Assembly: GCA_021731185.1 (NCBI GenBank) | Contig: JAKFXW010000172.1 | Span: 1-5,937 of the forward strand | Origin: Gallionellaceae bacterium | GTDB taxonomy: Bacteria; Pseudomonadota; Gammaproteobacteria; Burkholderiales; Gallionellaceae | DNA: 5,937 nt | Direction: 5' to 3' | In this document: positions 1 through 5,138 of the stretch, in pieces | How the letters are laid out: each line of letters opens with the position of its first letter | Position numbering within the stretch: position 1 is the stretch's first letter | Translations under genes and position numbers: made by a program | The notes under the pieces: generated by a model | What the model was told of the DNA's origin: nothing | Database searches by the model: none | Seen by the model: only the letters and a program-made list of their open reading frames with translations

Positions 1-323
1 TTTACCTGACACTGGCATTGGCGGTATTCGATCTCGGCAAAACCATGCTAGAAGAAGAAGTGCTGATGAATAAAGACATTTTTCGGCATAGCTCGACCCG
101 CCGCACCATTACTCGCTTTACTGCGGCGATCCTGATTGCCGTATCAATAGAAGCCTTGATGCTGATGTTCCAGGCCGCGCTGGGAGATGGGCATAATTTG
201 CTACACGCAGTGTGGATGATGCTGGCATCCGTGGGATTGCTGGTTGGGCTGGGGCTGTATGTTTATCTGGGCGCGAAAGCAGAAGCGGTGTTAATGCGCT
301 TACAGTTAAAGCTACGAAAATAA
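1..323 (+). CDS. C-terminal part of an unrecognised small membrane protein
   Basis: The frame is open from the left edge (first whole codon at base 3) to a TAA at 321-323, so only the last 107 codons or so are present and no start can be assigned; the TTG at 18 is internal. The visible part begins with a mixed hydrophobic/acidic segment (LALAVFDLGKTMLEEEVL), then a charged stretch rich in Arg and Thr (DIFRHSSTRRTITR), then two hydrophobic segments that look like membrane helices, at about residues 38-58 and 66-90 of the visible protein. It ends in a short basic tail (LQLKLRK). This looks like an inner-membrane protein with two C-terminal helices and a positively charged cytoplasmic end. I do not recognise a family with confidence and assign no function. 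It runs in the same direction as pstS, but a 242-base gap with its own Pho-type promoter separates them, so it is probably not part of the phosphate operon. Confidence 0.7.
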   Translation, partial: YLTLALAVFDLGKTMLEEEVLMNKDIFRHSSTRRTITRFTAAILIAVSIEALMLMFQAALGDGHNLLHAVWMMLASVGLLVGLGLYVYLGAKAEAVLMRLQLKLRK

Positions 324-430
324 TTTTTTCGGCTGCATATTTGTTGCAAATTTATACCTGCTAATTCCATTAGGCGTTTTTCATCTCTTAATCCCGCCAA
401 TTTCCAAAACAAATTCGCCCGATTCTCTCC

Positions 431-451
431 TGTCCCACAAGGGGACAATGT
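431..451. repeat. Palindromic intergenic repeat, copy 1 (upstream of the pst Pho box)
   Basis: TGTCCC and GGGACA (431-436 and 442-447) form a perfect 6-bp inverted repeat around ACAAG. The 19 bases TCCCACAAGGGGACAATGT (433-451) recur without a mismatch at 4693-4711. Both copies also have CAAATTCG a short, variable distance upstream (410-417 and 4678-4685). From memory, short palindromes built on CTCCCACAAGGGGAG are dispersed in many proteobacterial intergenic regions, and this looks like a relative. Copy 1 ends inside the first half-site of the Pho box, so it could affect promoter geometry, but no function is shown. Confidence 0.7.
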
Positions 452-465
452 AATATTTCTGTCAC
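448..465 (+). promoter_or_regulatory. Putative Pho box (PhoB operator) of the pst operon
   Basis: Two 7-base half-sites, ATGTAAT (448-454) and CTGTCAC (459-465), are separated by the 4-base A/T spacer ATTT. The PhoB consensus is two CTGTCAT-like repeats 11 bp apart; the second half-site here is essentially ideal and the first matches at 5 of 7 positions. It lies exactly 10 bp upstream of a -10 hexamer, so it replaces the -35 element as in PhoB-activated promoters such as E. coli phoA. A third, weaker repeat in phase (CTGCTCT, 470-476) follows. Position before pstS supports the call. Confidence 0.72.
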
Positions 466-475
466 ATATCTGCTC

Positions 476-481
476 TATGAT
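476..481 (+). promoter_or_regulatory. -10 element of the predicted pstS promoter
   Basis: TATGAT matches the sigma-70 -10 consensus at 5 of 6 positions. There is no good -35 at the normal distance (ATATTT at 453-458), as expected if PhoB bound at 448-465 recruits polymerase. The predicted transcription start is near 488-489, giving a leader of about 77 bases to the pstS ATG at 566. A rival extended -10 (TG at 501-502 followed by GATAAA at 504-509) is weaker and badly spaced from the Pho box. Confidence 0.6.
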
Positions 482-552
482 GTGCCTCAGCAACTCAAGA
501 TGCGATAAAAATGTGCCCAGATGGCAAATTCTGTTAATAATAATGGGAAAAT

Positions 553-556
553 GAGG
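553..556 (+). promoter_or_regulatory. Ribosome binding site that decides the pstS start
   Basis: GAGG lies 9 bases before the ATG at 566. The in-frame ATG at 521 has no recognisable Shine-Dalgarno sequence, and starting there would put about 15 extra polar residues before the signal peptide. The ATGs at 551 and 557 overlap or abut the motif itself. Confidence 0.6.
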
Positions 557-565
557 ATGAAAAAC

Positions 566-1615
566 ATGAGAAATAAACTGAACAAAATTGTGACCTTTGC
601 GGCATTAGCTACAACACTGTCCTTAACTGGCAATGCTTTCGCAGCAAGTATTACTGGAGCGGGTGCTACTTTTCCCTACCCTATTTACGCGAAATGGGCG
701 GATGCGTATAAAACGCAAACTGGAGTCAGCATGAATTATCAATCGATTGGCTCAGGTGGTGGAATCAAACAAATTATTGCCAAGACCGTTGATTTTGGTG
801 CCTCTGATATGCCGATGAAGCCAGAAGAGTTGGAAAAAAATGGTTTGATGCAATTCCCTGCTGTGATGGGTGGGGTGGTACCAGTCATCAATATTAAAGG
901 TGTTACCGCGGGGCAGGTCAAGCTGGATGGCAAAGTGCTGGCAGATATTTTTCTGGGGAAAATAAGCAAATGGAATGATCCTGCGCTGGTGGCACTGAAC
1001 GCTGGGGTTGCGTTGCCTGACGAAACTATTACTGTTGTGCATCGTTCGGATGGGTCTGGAACAACTTTTATTTTCACCAACTATCTGTCCAAGATCAGCC
1101 CTGAGTGGAAATCTTCCGTAGGTGAGGGAACGGCTGTATCATGGAAAACTGGCACTGGCGGCAAAGGGAATGAAGGGGTCGCGTCGTTTGTGCAACGTAT
1201 TAAAAATTCTATCGGCTATGTTGAATATGCTTACGCGCTGCAAAATAAAATGGCTCACGTTCAGTTGAAAAATCGTGATGGTCAGTTTGTTAACCCTAAC
1301 GATGAGTCATTCAAAGCAGCCGCTGCTAATGCAGATTGGCTAAAAGCACCAGGGTTTTATGAATTGCTAACCAATGAACCGGGCAAAGCAAGCTGGCCTA
1401 TTACAGGTGCTACTTTTATTTTGATGCATAAAGCGCAAACCAAGCCTGAAACGGCTATAGAAGTGCTTAAATTCTTTGATTGGGCCTATAGCAATGGCAA
1501 CAAAATGGCCGAAGCTTTAGACTATGTCCCCATGCCAGCCGATGTGCAGAAGTTGGTGCGCGCAGCTTGGAAAGCGCAGATTAAAGATGCCAGCGGCAAG
1601 TCACTGTGGCAATAG
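566..1615 (+). CDS. pstS: Periplasmic phosphate-binding protein PstS
   Basis: This is the periplasmic receptor of the PstSCAB importer; it binds inorganic phosphate and delivers it to the PstC/PstA channel. From the ATG at 566 the protein has 349 residues, close to the 346 of E. coli PstS. Residues 1-26 form a clean Sec signal peptide: basic start (MRNKLNK), hydrophobic core (IVTFAALATTLSL), cleavage after AFA. The ligand-site motifs of the family follow in order: GAGATFPYP (about 31-39), SIGSGGG (60-66), GASD (78-81) and HRSDGSGTT (159-167), whose Ser, Arg, Asp and Thr residues coordinate phosphate in E. coli PstS. The body contains the typical VLADIFLGKISKWNDP and SIGYVEYAYA segments and ends normally in SLWQ, with no sign of damage. 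It is first in the operon behind a Pho-type promoter and is followed by a terminator, consistent with high, phosphate-starvation-induced expression. A longer 364-residue reading from 521 is possible but less likely. The identity is very secure. Confidence 0.96.
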   Translation: MRNKLNKIVTFAALATTLSLTGNAFAASITGAGATFPYPIYAKWADAYKTQTGVSMNYQSIGSGGGIKQIIAKTVDFGASDMPMKPEELEKNGLMQFPAVMGGVVPVINIKGVTAGQVKLDGKVLADIFLGKISKWNDPALVALNAGVALPDETITVVHRSDGSGTTFIFTNYLSKISPEWKSSVGEGTAVSWKTGTGGKGNEGVASFVQRIKNSIGYVEYAYALQNKMAHVQLKNRDGQFVNPNDESFKAAAANADWLKAPGFYELLTNEPGKASWPITGATFILMHKAQTKPETAIEVLKFFDWAYSNGNKMAEALDYVPMPADVQKLVRAAWKAQIKDASGKSLWQ

Positions 1616-1640
1616 TTAGCGGACAATAGTCTAAAAGGAA

Positions 1641-1669
1641 GTTTCAAAAAGGTATCTCTCGGCTATAAT
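1641..1669 (+). promoter_or_regulatory. Possible internal promoter between pstS and pstC
   Basis: A perfect -10 hexamer TATAAT lies at 1664-1669, preceded at 17 bp by a poor -35 (GTTTCA, 1641-1646, 3 of 6 matches). A start near 1676 would precede the terminator at 1703-1735, giving either an RNA of about 60 bases or, on read-through, an extra transcript for pstCAB. The A/T-rich spacer makes a chance TATAAT plausible, so confidence is low. Confidence 0.35.
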
Positions 1670-1702
1670 TCAGGGATCATAATTTGACAATAGTTTGTTT
1701 GA

Positions 1703-1735
1703 TGAGGGGGCGCAAGCTCCCTCACTTATTTTTTT
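1703..1735 (+). terminator. Rho-independent terminator/attenuator after pstS
   Basis: TGAGGGGGC (1703-1711) pairs with GCTCCCTCA (1716-1724) in a 9-bp stem with one G-U pair, closed by a GCAA tetraloop and followed by CTTATTTTTTT (1725-1735). This is a textbook intrinsic terminator. Sitting inside the operon, it probably lets only part of the transcription continue into pstC, giving more binding protein than membrane complex. Confidence 0.88.
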
Positions 1736-1772
1736 CTTGAAGTAATTTTTAAGTACTTAGGAAACAAAATTT

Positions 1773-2729
1773 ATGCCCACGTTCGCACATGAATCTCGGA
1801 TAAAGTATCAACACTGGCTGGATATTGTATTCCGCAATATCACACGCCTCGCTGCTTTTAGCGTGTTGATTCTGCTCTTAGCGTTAATTGCGTCACTAGT
1901 TATGGGCGGTCTGCCAGCCATTAAGCATTTTGGTTTCGGATTTTTGAGCAGCGCAGTATGGAATCCTGTTACCGACGAATTTGGCGCATTGGTTCCTATT
2001 ATTGGCACTCTGGTCACCTCGTTCATCGCCTTGCTTATCGCAATTCCGATCAGCTTTGGAATCGCGATATTTTTAACTGAATTATCACCGCGCTGGTTAC
2101 GTCGCCCTTTAGGTATTGCTATCGAATTGCTGGCAGGGATACCCAGTATTATTTATGGCATGTGGGGCTTGTTTGTATTCGCACCACTATTTGCCGAACA
2201 CGTGCAACCCTGGCTGATTGAAAAACTAGGGCCATCACCTTTATTTGGCCCTCTTTTTCAGGGCATTCCGATGGGAGTGGGCATACTCACCGCTGGTATT
2301 ATTTTAGCCATTATGGTGATTCCTTTTATTGCCTCCGTCATGCGCGACGTATTTGAAATTGTGCCTACGCTACTTAAAGAATCTGCTTATGGCTTGGGCG
2401 CGACCACATGGGAGGTGATGTGGAACGTGATTTTGCCGTATACCAAAATCGGCGTGGTAGGCGGCATCATGTTAGGCTTGGGACGTGCACTCGGGGAAAC
2501 GATGGCAGTCACGTTTGTAATTGGCAATGCTCACAAACTCAGCACCTCACTCCTCATGCCAGGAAACAGTATTTCTTCCGCGCTGGCCAATGAATTTAAT
2601 GAAGCAGTGGGTGAGCTATACACCTCAGCACTGGTTCAACTGGGTTTAATTCTATTCCTGATTACTTTTATTGTATTGTCTATGGCACGTTATATGTTGC
2701 ATAGACTCGCTAAGCGCGAAGGGACCTAA
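1773..2729 (+). CDS. pstC: Phosphate ABC transporter permease PstC
   Basis: This is one of the two inner-membrane subunits that form the phosphate channel with PstA. At 318 residues it matches the 319 of E. coli PstC. There are about six hydrophobic segments, at roughly 26-45, 73-103, 112-140, 167-190, 227-250 and 285-308. The cytoplasmic EAA loop that docks on the ATPase is seen at about 203-222 (ESAYGLGATTWEVMWNVILP). The family-typical GRALGETMAV follows at 237-246, with the Arg and Glu that are conserved in Pst permeases. The ATG start at 1773 has AGGA at 1759-1762 about 10 bases upstream. It lies 157 bases behind pstS, beyond the terminator, and only 3 bases before pstA, so pstC, pstA and pstB are probably translated from one message. 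No anomalies were seen. Confidence 0.96.
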   Translation: MPTFAHESRIKYQHWLDIVFRNITRLAAFSVLILLLALIASLVMGGLPAIKHFGFGFLSSAVWNPVTDEFGALVPIIGTLVTSFIALLIAIPISFGIAIFLTELSPRWLRRPLGIAIELLAGIPSIIYGMWGLFVFAPLFAEHVQPWLIEKLGPSPLFGPLFQGIPMGVGILTAGIILAIMVIPFIASVMRDVFEIVPTLLKESAYGLGATTWEVMWNVILPYTKIGVVGGIMLGLGRALGETMAVTFVIGNAHKLSTSLLMPGNSISSALANEFNEAVGELYTSALVQLGLILFLITFIVLSMARYMLHRLAKREGT

Positions 2730-2732
2730 ATC

Positions 2733-3578
2733 ATGTTGACCCTCTACGCACGCCGCCGTCTGATTAACGCGCTCAGTTTAGGTGTATCTATTCTAGCGAT
2801 GTTGTTTGGCTTATTCTGGCTGGGATGGATTTTATGGACACTGCTAGCAAATGGGCTACAAGGACTCAACCTGAATTTATTCACTCAGATGACTCCGCCA
2901 CCAGGCAGCCAGGGCGGCCTGCTCAACGCCATCGCAGGCAGCCTGATGATGACCTTCATCGCTACGCTTATAGGCACTCCCATTGGCATTCTGGCAGGCA
3001 CATATCTGGCTGAATTCGGTCAGCGCGGTTGGCTGGCTCCCGCCACACGCTTTATAAATGATGTGCTTTTATCCGCACCTTCTATTGTAATTGGCTTGTT
3101 CGTGTATGAAATATATGTCATCAAAATTGGACATTTTTCCGGCTGGGCTGGCGCGTTTGCACTTTCCATCATCGTCATTCCTGTCGTGATTCGCACCACA
3201 GAAAATATGTTGCGATTGGTGCCCAACACCTTACGCGAAGCTGCCGCTGCGCTGGGTACACCACAATGGAAAATCATAAATTTCGTGACTTTGCGCGCAG
3301 CTCGCGCTGGCATACTCACCGGCATATTACTGGCGGTGGCACGCATCAGTGGAGAAACTGCGCCCTTATTATTTACCTCACTCAATAACCAATTCTGGAG
3401 CAGCGATTTGAATCAACCCATGGCGAATTTACCCGTCGTAATTTTCCAGTTTGCCATGAGCCCCTACGCCGATTGGCAAAGTCTGGCTTGGGCTGGCGCA
3501 TTGCTTATCACTGTCAGCGTGCTCACGCTTAACATTCTGGCACGAGTGCTGTTCCGCCAAACCGTCCCCAGCCATTAA
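2733..3578 (+). CDS. pstA: Phosphate ABC transporter permease PstA
   Basis: This is the second inner-membrane channel subunit and the partner of PstC. It has 281 residues, slightly shorter than E. coli PstA (296), mostly because of a shorter N-terminus. Hydrophobic helices lie at about 13-38, 65-95, 107-130, 138-155, 190-212 and 252-275. Family landmarks are the GGLLNAIAGS turn (61-70), the EAA loop REAAAALGTPQWKIINFVTL (168-187) and ARISGETAPLLFT (203-215), the counterpart of the PstC GRALGET motif. The ATG is 3 bases after the pstC stop, with a GAAGGGA ribosome site inside the end of pstC (2718-2724), so translation is probably coupled. The frame is intact. PstA and PstC are related permeases; gene order and the SGETAPLLFT motif separate them here. 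Confidence 0.96.
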   Translation: MLTLYARRRLINALSLGVSILAMLFGLFWLGWILWTLLANGLQGLNLNLFTQMTPPPGSQGGLLNAIAGSLMMTFIATLIGTPIGILAGTYLAEFGQRGWLAPATRFINDVLLSAPSIVIGLFVYEIYVIKIGHFSGWAGAFALSIIVIPVVIRTTENMLRLVPNTLREAAAALGTPQWKIINFVTLRAARAGILTGILLAVARISGETAPLLFTSLNNQFWSSDLNQPMANLPVVIFQFAMSPYADWQSLAWAGALLITVSVLTLNILARVLFRQTVPSH

Positions 3579-3584
3579 AATCTC

Positions 3585-4364
3585 ATGCCTACTCACTCCA
3601 CAAAAATAACCAAACCTAAACTAATCGTTCGTGATTTAAATTTTTACTATGGCACAGAACGCGCGCTGAAAGATGTCAACATGACCATCCCTGAAAAAAT
3701 GGTCACTGCCTTTATCGGTCCATCAGGTTGTGGAAAATCCACAATATTGCGCACTTTCAATCGCATGTACCAGCTTTATCCCAAGCAAAAAGCTACAGGA
3801 GAAGTATTACTGGATGGGGAAAATATTCTCGATAAAAAACAAGACTTGAACATGCTGCGCGCCAAGGTTGGCATGGTGTTTCAGAAGCCCACGCCGTTTC
3901 CCATGTCGATTTATGACAACATTGCCTTCGGAGTCAAACTGTATGAACGCCTGAGCCGTTATGATATGGATGAGCGCGTAGAGTGGGCGTTAAGCAAGGC
4001 TGCTCTATGGACCGAGGCAAAAGATAAGCTCAAGAAAAATGGTACGAGCTTGTCTGGTGGACAACAACAGCGCCTGTGTATTGCACGCGCCATCGCCGTG
4101 AAGCCGCAAGTTTTATTGCTCGATGAACCGACCTCTGCGCTTGATCCTATTTCTACCGCGCACATCGAGAAGCTCATCAATGAACTGAAAACAGATTTCA
4201 CCATCGTCATCGTTACCCACAACATGCAACAAGCCGCACGCGTGTCCGATTTCACGGCGTATATGTATTTGGGAAATTTAATTGAGTTCGGCGACACCAG
4301 TACACTCTTCACCAACCCCAAACATAAAGAAACGGAAGATTACATTACTGGACGATTTGGTTAA
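3585..4364 (+). CDS. pstB: Phosphate ABC transporter ATP-binding protein PstB
   Basis: This is the cytoplasmic ATPase that drives phosphate import through PstC/PstA; in bacteria with PhoR and PhoU it also takes part in phosphate signalling. It has 259 residues (E. coli: 257). All nucleotide-binding elements are present in order: Walker A GPSGCGKST (45-53), Q-loop Gln100 in VFQKPTPFP, ABC signature LSGGQQQR (156-163), Walker B VLLLDEP (176-182), D-loop SALD (184-187) and H-loop His212 (VTHN). The PKHKETEDYITGRFG end is typical of PstB. The ATG is 6 bases after the pstA stop. No convincing Shine-Dalgarno sequence is visible in the bases before it, so initiation probably relies on coupling to pstA. 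Unlike the E. coli operon, phoU does not follow. Confidence 0.97.
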   Translation: MPTHSTKITKPKLIVRDLNFYYGTERALKDVNMTIPEKMVTAFIGPSGCGKSTILRTFNRMYQLYPKQKATGEVLLDGENILDKKQDLNMLRAKVGMVFQKPTPFPMSIYDNIAFGVKLYERLSRYDMDERVEWALSKAALWTEAKDKLKKNGTSLSGGQQQRLCIARAIAVKPQVLLLDEPTSALDPISTAHIEKLINELKTDFTIVIVTHNMQQAARVSDFTAYMYLGNLIEFGDTSTLFTNPKHKETEDYITGRFG

Positions 4365-4471
4365 GCACGGAGTTGTTATTCTTTGTTACATCACCTCGCG
4401 CACTTTGACATAAGTTGAATTTCAAAGAGTCCAACGTTTCGTAGAATGTAAACTTGAAACGGAGGACAAAG

Positions 4472-4582
4472 ATGGAGAACTTACCGAAGACGCGGTTCCC
4501 GCCTGACCCAAGTTACAGCCGTAGCAATCGTAGGATAGATTGCAACAAAGTCACGCGATTCTCTACGCGGGTAACCGCGTGA
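4472..4582 (+). CDS. Possible 36-residue basic small protein
   Basis: An ATG at 4472 is preceded by a near-ideal ribosome site (GGAGG, 4461-4465, 6-base spacing) and opens a 36-codon frame ending in TGA at 4580-4582. The product starts MENLPKTRFPPDPSYS and is basic (6 Arg and 2 Lys against 3 acidic residues), rich in Pro and Ser early, with one Cys (residue 24) and no hydrophobic segment. I recognise no family. Its last third is encoded inside the strong hairpin at 4556-4589 and another hairpin (GCAATC/GATTGC, 4524-4543) lies in its middle, so the bases may be under RNA rather than protein constraint. Alternatives are a leader peptide, a remnant of a mobile element, or chance. The ribosome site is the main argument for it. 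Confidence 0.3.
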   Translation: MENLPKTRFPPDPSYSRSNRRIDCNKVTRFSTRVTA

Positions 4583-4589
4583 GAAATCG
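4556..4589 (+). other. Long bulged hairpin with GUAA tetraloop
   Basis: ACGCGG (4565-4570) and CCGCGT (4575-4580) form a perfect 6-bp stem around GTAA, a GNRA-type tetraloop. Skipping T4564, the stem continues for 5 bp (4559-4563 with 4581-4585). Skipping A4586, it continues 3 bp more (4556-4558 with 4587-4589), for 14 bp in all. This is too long to be expected by chance in a stretch this size. There is no U-tract after it, so it is not an intrinsic terminator. It may be part of a structured RNA or of a mobile-element remnant. Confidence 0.6.
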
Positions 4590-4692
4590 ACAGAGCGCAG
4601 AGATAACCAATGACTTGCCTGTCGTTTTATGACAGCTTAGTCAGATGGCTATGCAAAGCTACCCATCGTTCCTCTGTCAAATTCGTTGGGTA

Positions 4693-4711
4693 TCCCACAA
4701 GGGGACAATGT
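4693..4711. repeat. Palindromic intergenic repeat, copy 2
   Basis: TCCCACAAGGGGACAATGT is identical over 19 bases to 433-451 upstream of pstS. The outermost pair of the palindrome seen in copy 1 is broken here, because the preceding bases are TA instead of TG. CAAATTCG at 4678-4685 is shared with copy 1 at a different spacing. The copy is enclosed by a 7-bp inverted repeat, GTTGGGT (4685-4691) and ACCCAAC (4747-4753). Confidence 0.7.
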
Positions 4712-4721
4712 CGCGGTGTTT

Positions 4722-4744
4722 ATCCTGAGTGAAGCCGAAGGGAT
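4722..4744. repeat. REP-like sequence (TCCTGAG...GAAG..GGATC type)
   Basis: The segment reads ATCCTGAGTGAAGCCGAAGG followed by GAT, with imperfectly pairing ends (ATCCT and GGGAT, one G-U pair). It closely resembles the short TCCTGAGCGAAG..GAAGGATC sequence that I recall as scattered in the intergenic DNA of many unrelated bacteria. CGGTGT (4714-4719) and ACACCG (4754-4759) enclose it as a further inverted repeat. The family assignment is from memory and unchecked. Confidence 0.45.
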
Positions 4745-4796
4745 CAACCCAACACACCGAAAGTCACACGATCTTGTAATTCCGTCGCCGGATACC

Positions 4797-4860
4797 AGAC
4801 AGTCGTGTCGTGCAGCAACCGACACAAAGCAGAAGTTCAGGCTGTGAGCCCTGACTGTCT
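4797..4860. other. Possible three-way-junction RNA/DNA fold
   Basis: AGACAGTC (4797-4804) pairs perfectly with GACTGTCT (4853-4860). Directly against it, GTGTCG (4805-4810) pairs with CGACAC (4820-4825) around a 9-base loop, and CAGGCT (4838-4843) pairs with AGC-CTG (4847-4853, one bulged C) around GTG. Together they draw a compact three-arm fold. Individual 6-8-bp pairings of this kind are not rare in a few hundred bases, so only their joint arrangement counts, and strand and function are unknown. Confidence 0.3.
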
Positions 4861-4870
4861 CTTCCTCGGC

Positions 4871-5085
4871 GATTCTGTTGAAAAACTCCATTTTTTAGAA
4901 ACTCTAAAATTTTGCCAAAAGCAGTTGCAATAGGAAACGCAATTTATTTTCATCGTATAGGCGAATTAGAAGCTCCACAACGATCGATCAGACAAAATGT
5001 GCCCCCTGCATCCTTTGAAATCCAACTTACCTAAGAGGCTTAAATTATTTTCAGCGCCCTGAAAAAGGAGTTTTTCAACAGAATC
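4871..5085. mobile_element. MITE-like 215-bp element with 19-bp terminal inverted repeats
   Basis: The left end GATTCTGTTGAAAAACTCC (4871-4889) is the exact reverse complement of 5067-5085. The similarity of the two ends continues imperfectly for about 20 bases more. Just inside each end is a 7-bp hairpin: TTTTAGA-AAC-TCTAAAA (4893-4909) on the left and TTTTCAG-CGCC-CTGAAAA (5048-5065) on the right. Four identical bases (CGGC) flank the element at 4867-4870 and 5086-5089, a possible target-site duplication. The interior (4910-5047) has no credible gene, so movement would depend on a transposase elsewhere. The TGTTGAAAAACTCC terminus recalls ends of several IS5/IS1182-like insertion sequences, but this is from memory. 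An internally deleted IS remnant is equally possible. Confidence 0.55.
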
Positions 5086-5114
5086 CGGCCATTGCCGACC
5101 GTGGCAATTGTCCT

Positions 5115-5138
5115 GAAAAGGAAGTCGGCGCAGCCGAC
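5115..5138 (-). terminator. Weak terminator-like hairpin, - strand
   Basis: On the - strand GTCGGC-TGC-GCCGAC (5138 to 5124) forms a 6-bp GC-rich hairpin followed by TTCCTTTTC (5123 to 5115). It could end transcripts from the kinase gene, whose stop is about 220 bases away. The pyrimidine tract is interrupted, so efficiency is doubtful. Confidence 0.25.

Noticed and set aside
315..331. Terminator after the first gene (CGAAAA/TTTTCG)
   Set aside because: The stem is 6 bp and almost entirely A-T, with no GC-rich core; too weak to call.
263..493. 76-codon ORF on the - strand across the pstS promoter
   Set aside because: It overlaps the upstream gene, the palindromic repeat and the Pho promoter; shadow frame.
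521..565. Start of pstS at the ATG at 521
   Set aside because: No Shine-Dalgarno sequence, and it would add 15 polar residues before an otherwise perfect signal peptide; the ATG at 566 fits better.
4405..4447. Promoter for the small ORF: perfect TTGACA (4405-4410) and TAGAAT (4442-4447)
   Set aside because: The two hexamers are 31 bases apart, far from the 16-18 needed, and neither has a good partner at the right distance.
4556..4589. Group II intron domain V (34 bases, GNRA loop)
   Set aside because: Length and loop fit, but the catalytic AGC/CGC triad and the two-base bulge on the 3' strand are missing, and no reverse transcriptase or intron boundary is visible.
4649..4891. 80-codon ORF on the - strand
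   Set aside because: It runs through both palindromic repeat types and into the terminal inverted repeat, resembles no family and lacks a plausible ribosome site; best seen as repeat-derived.
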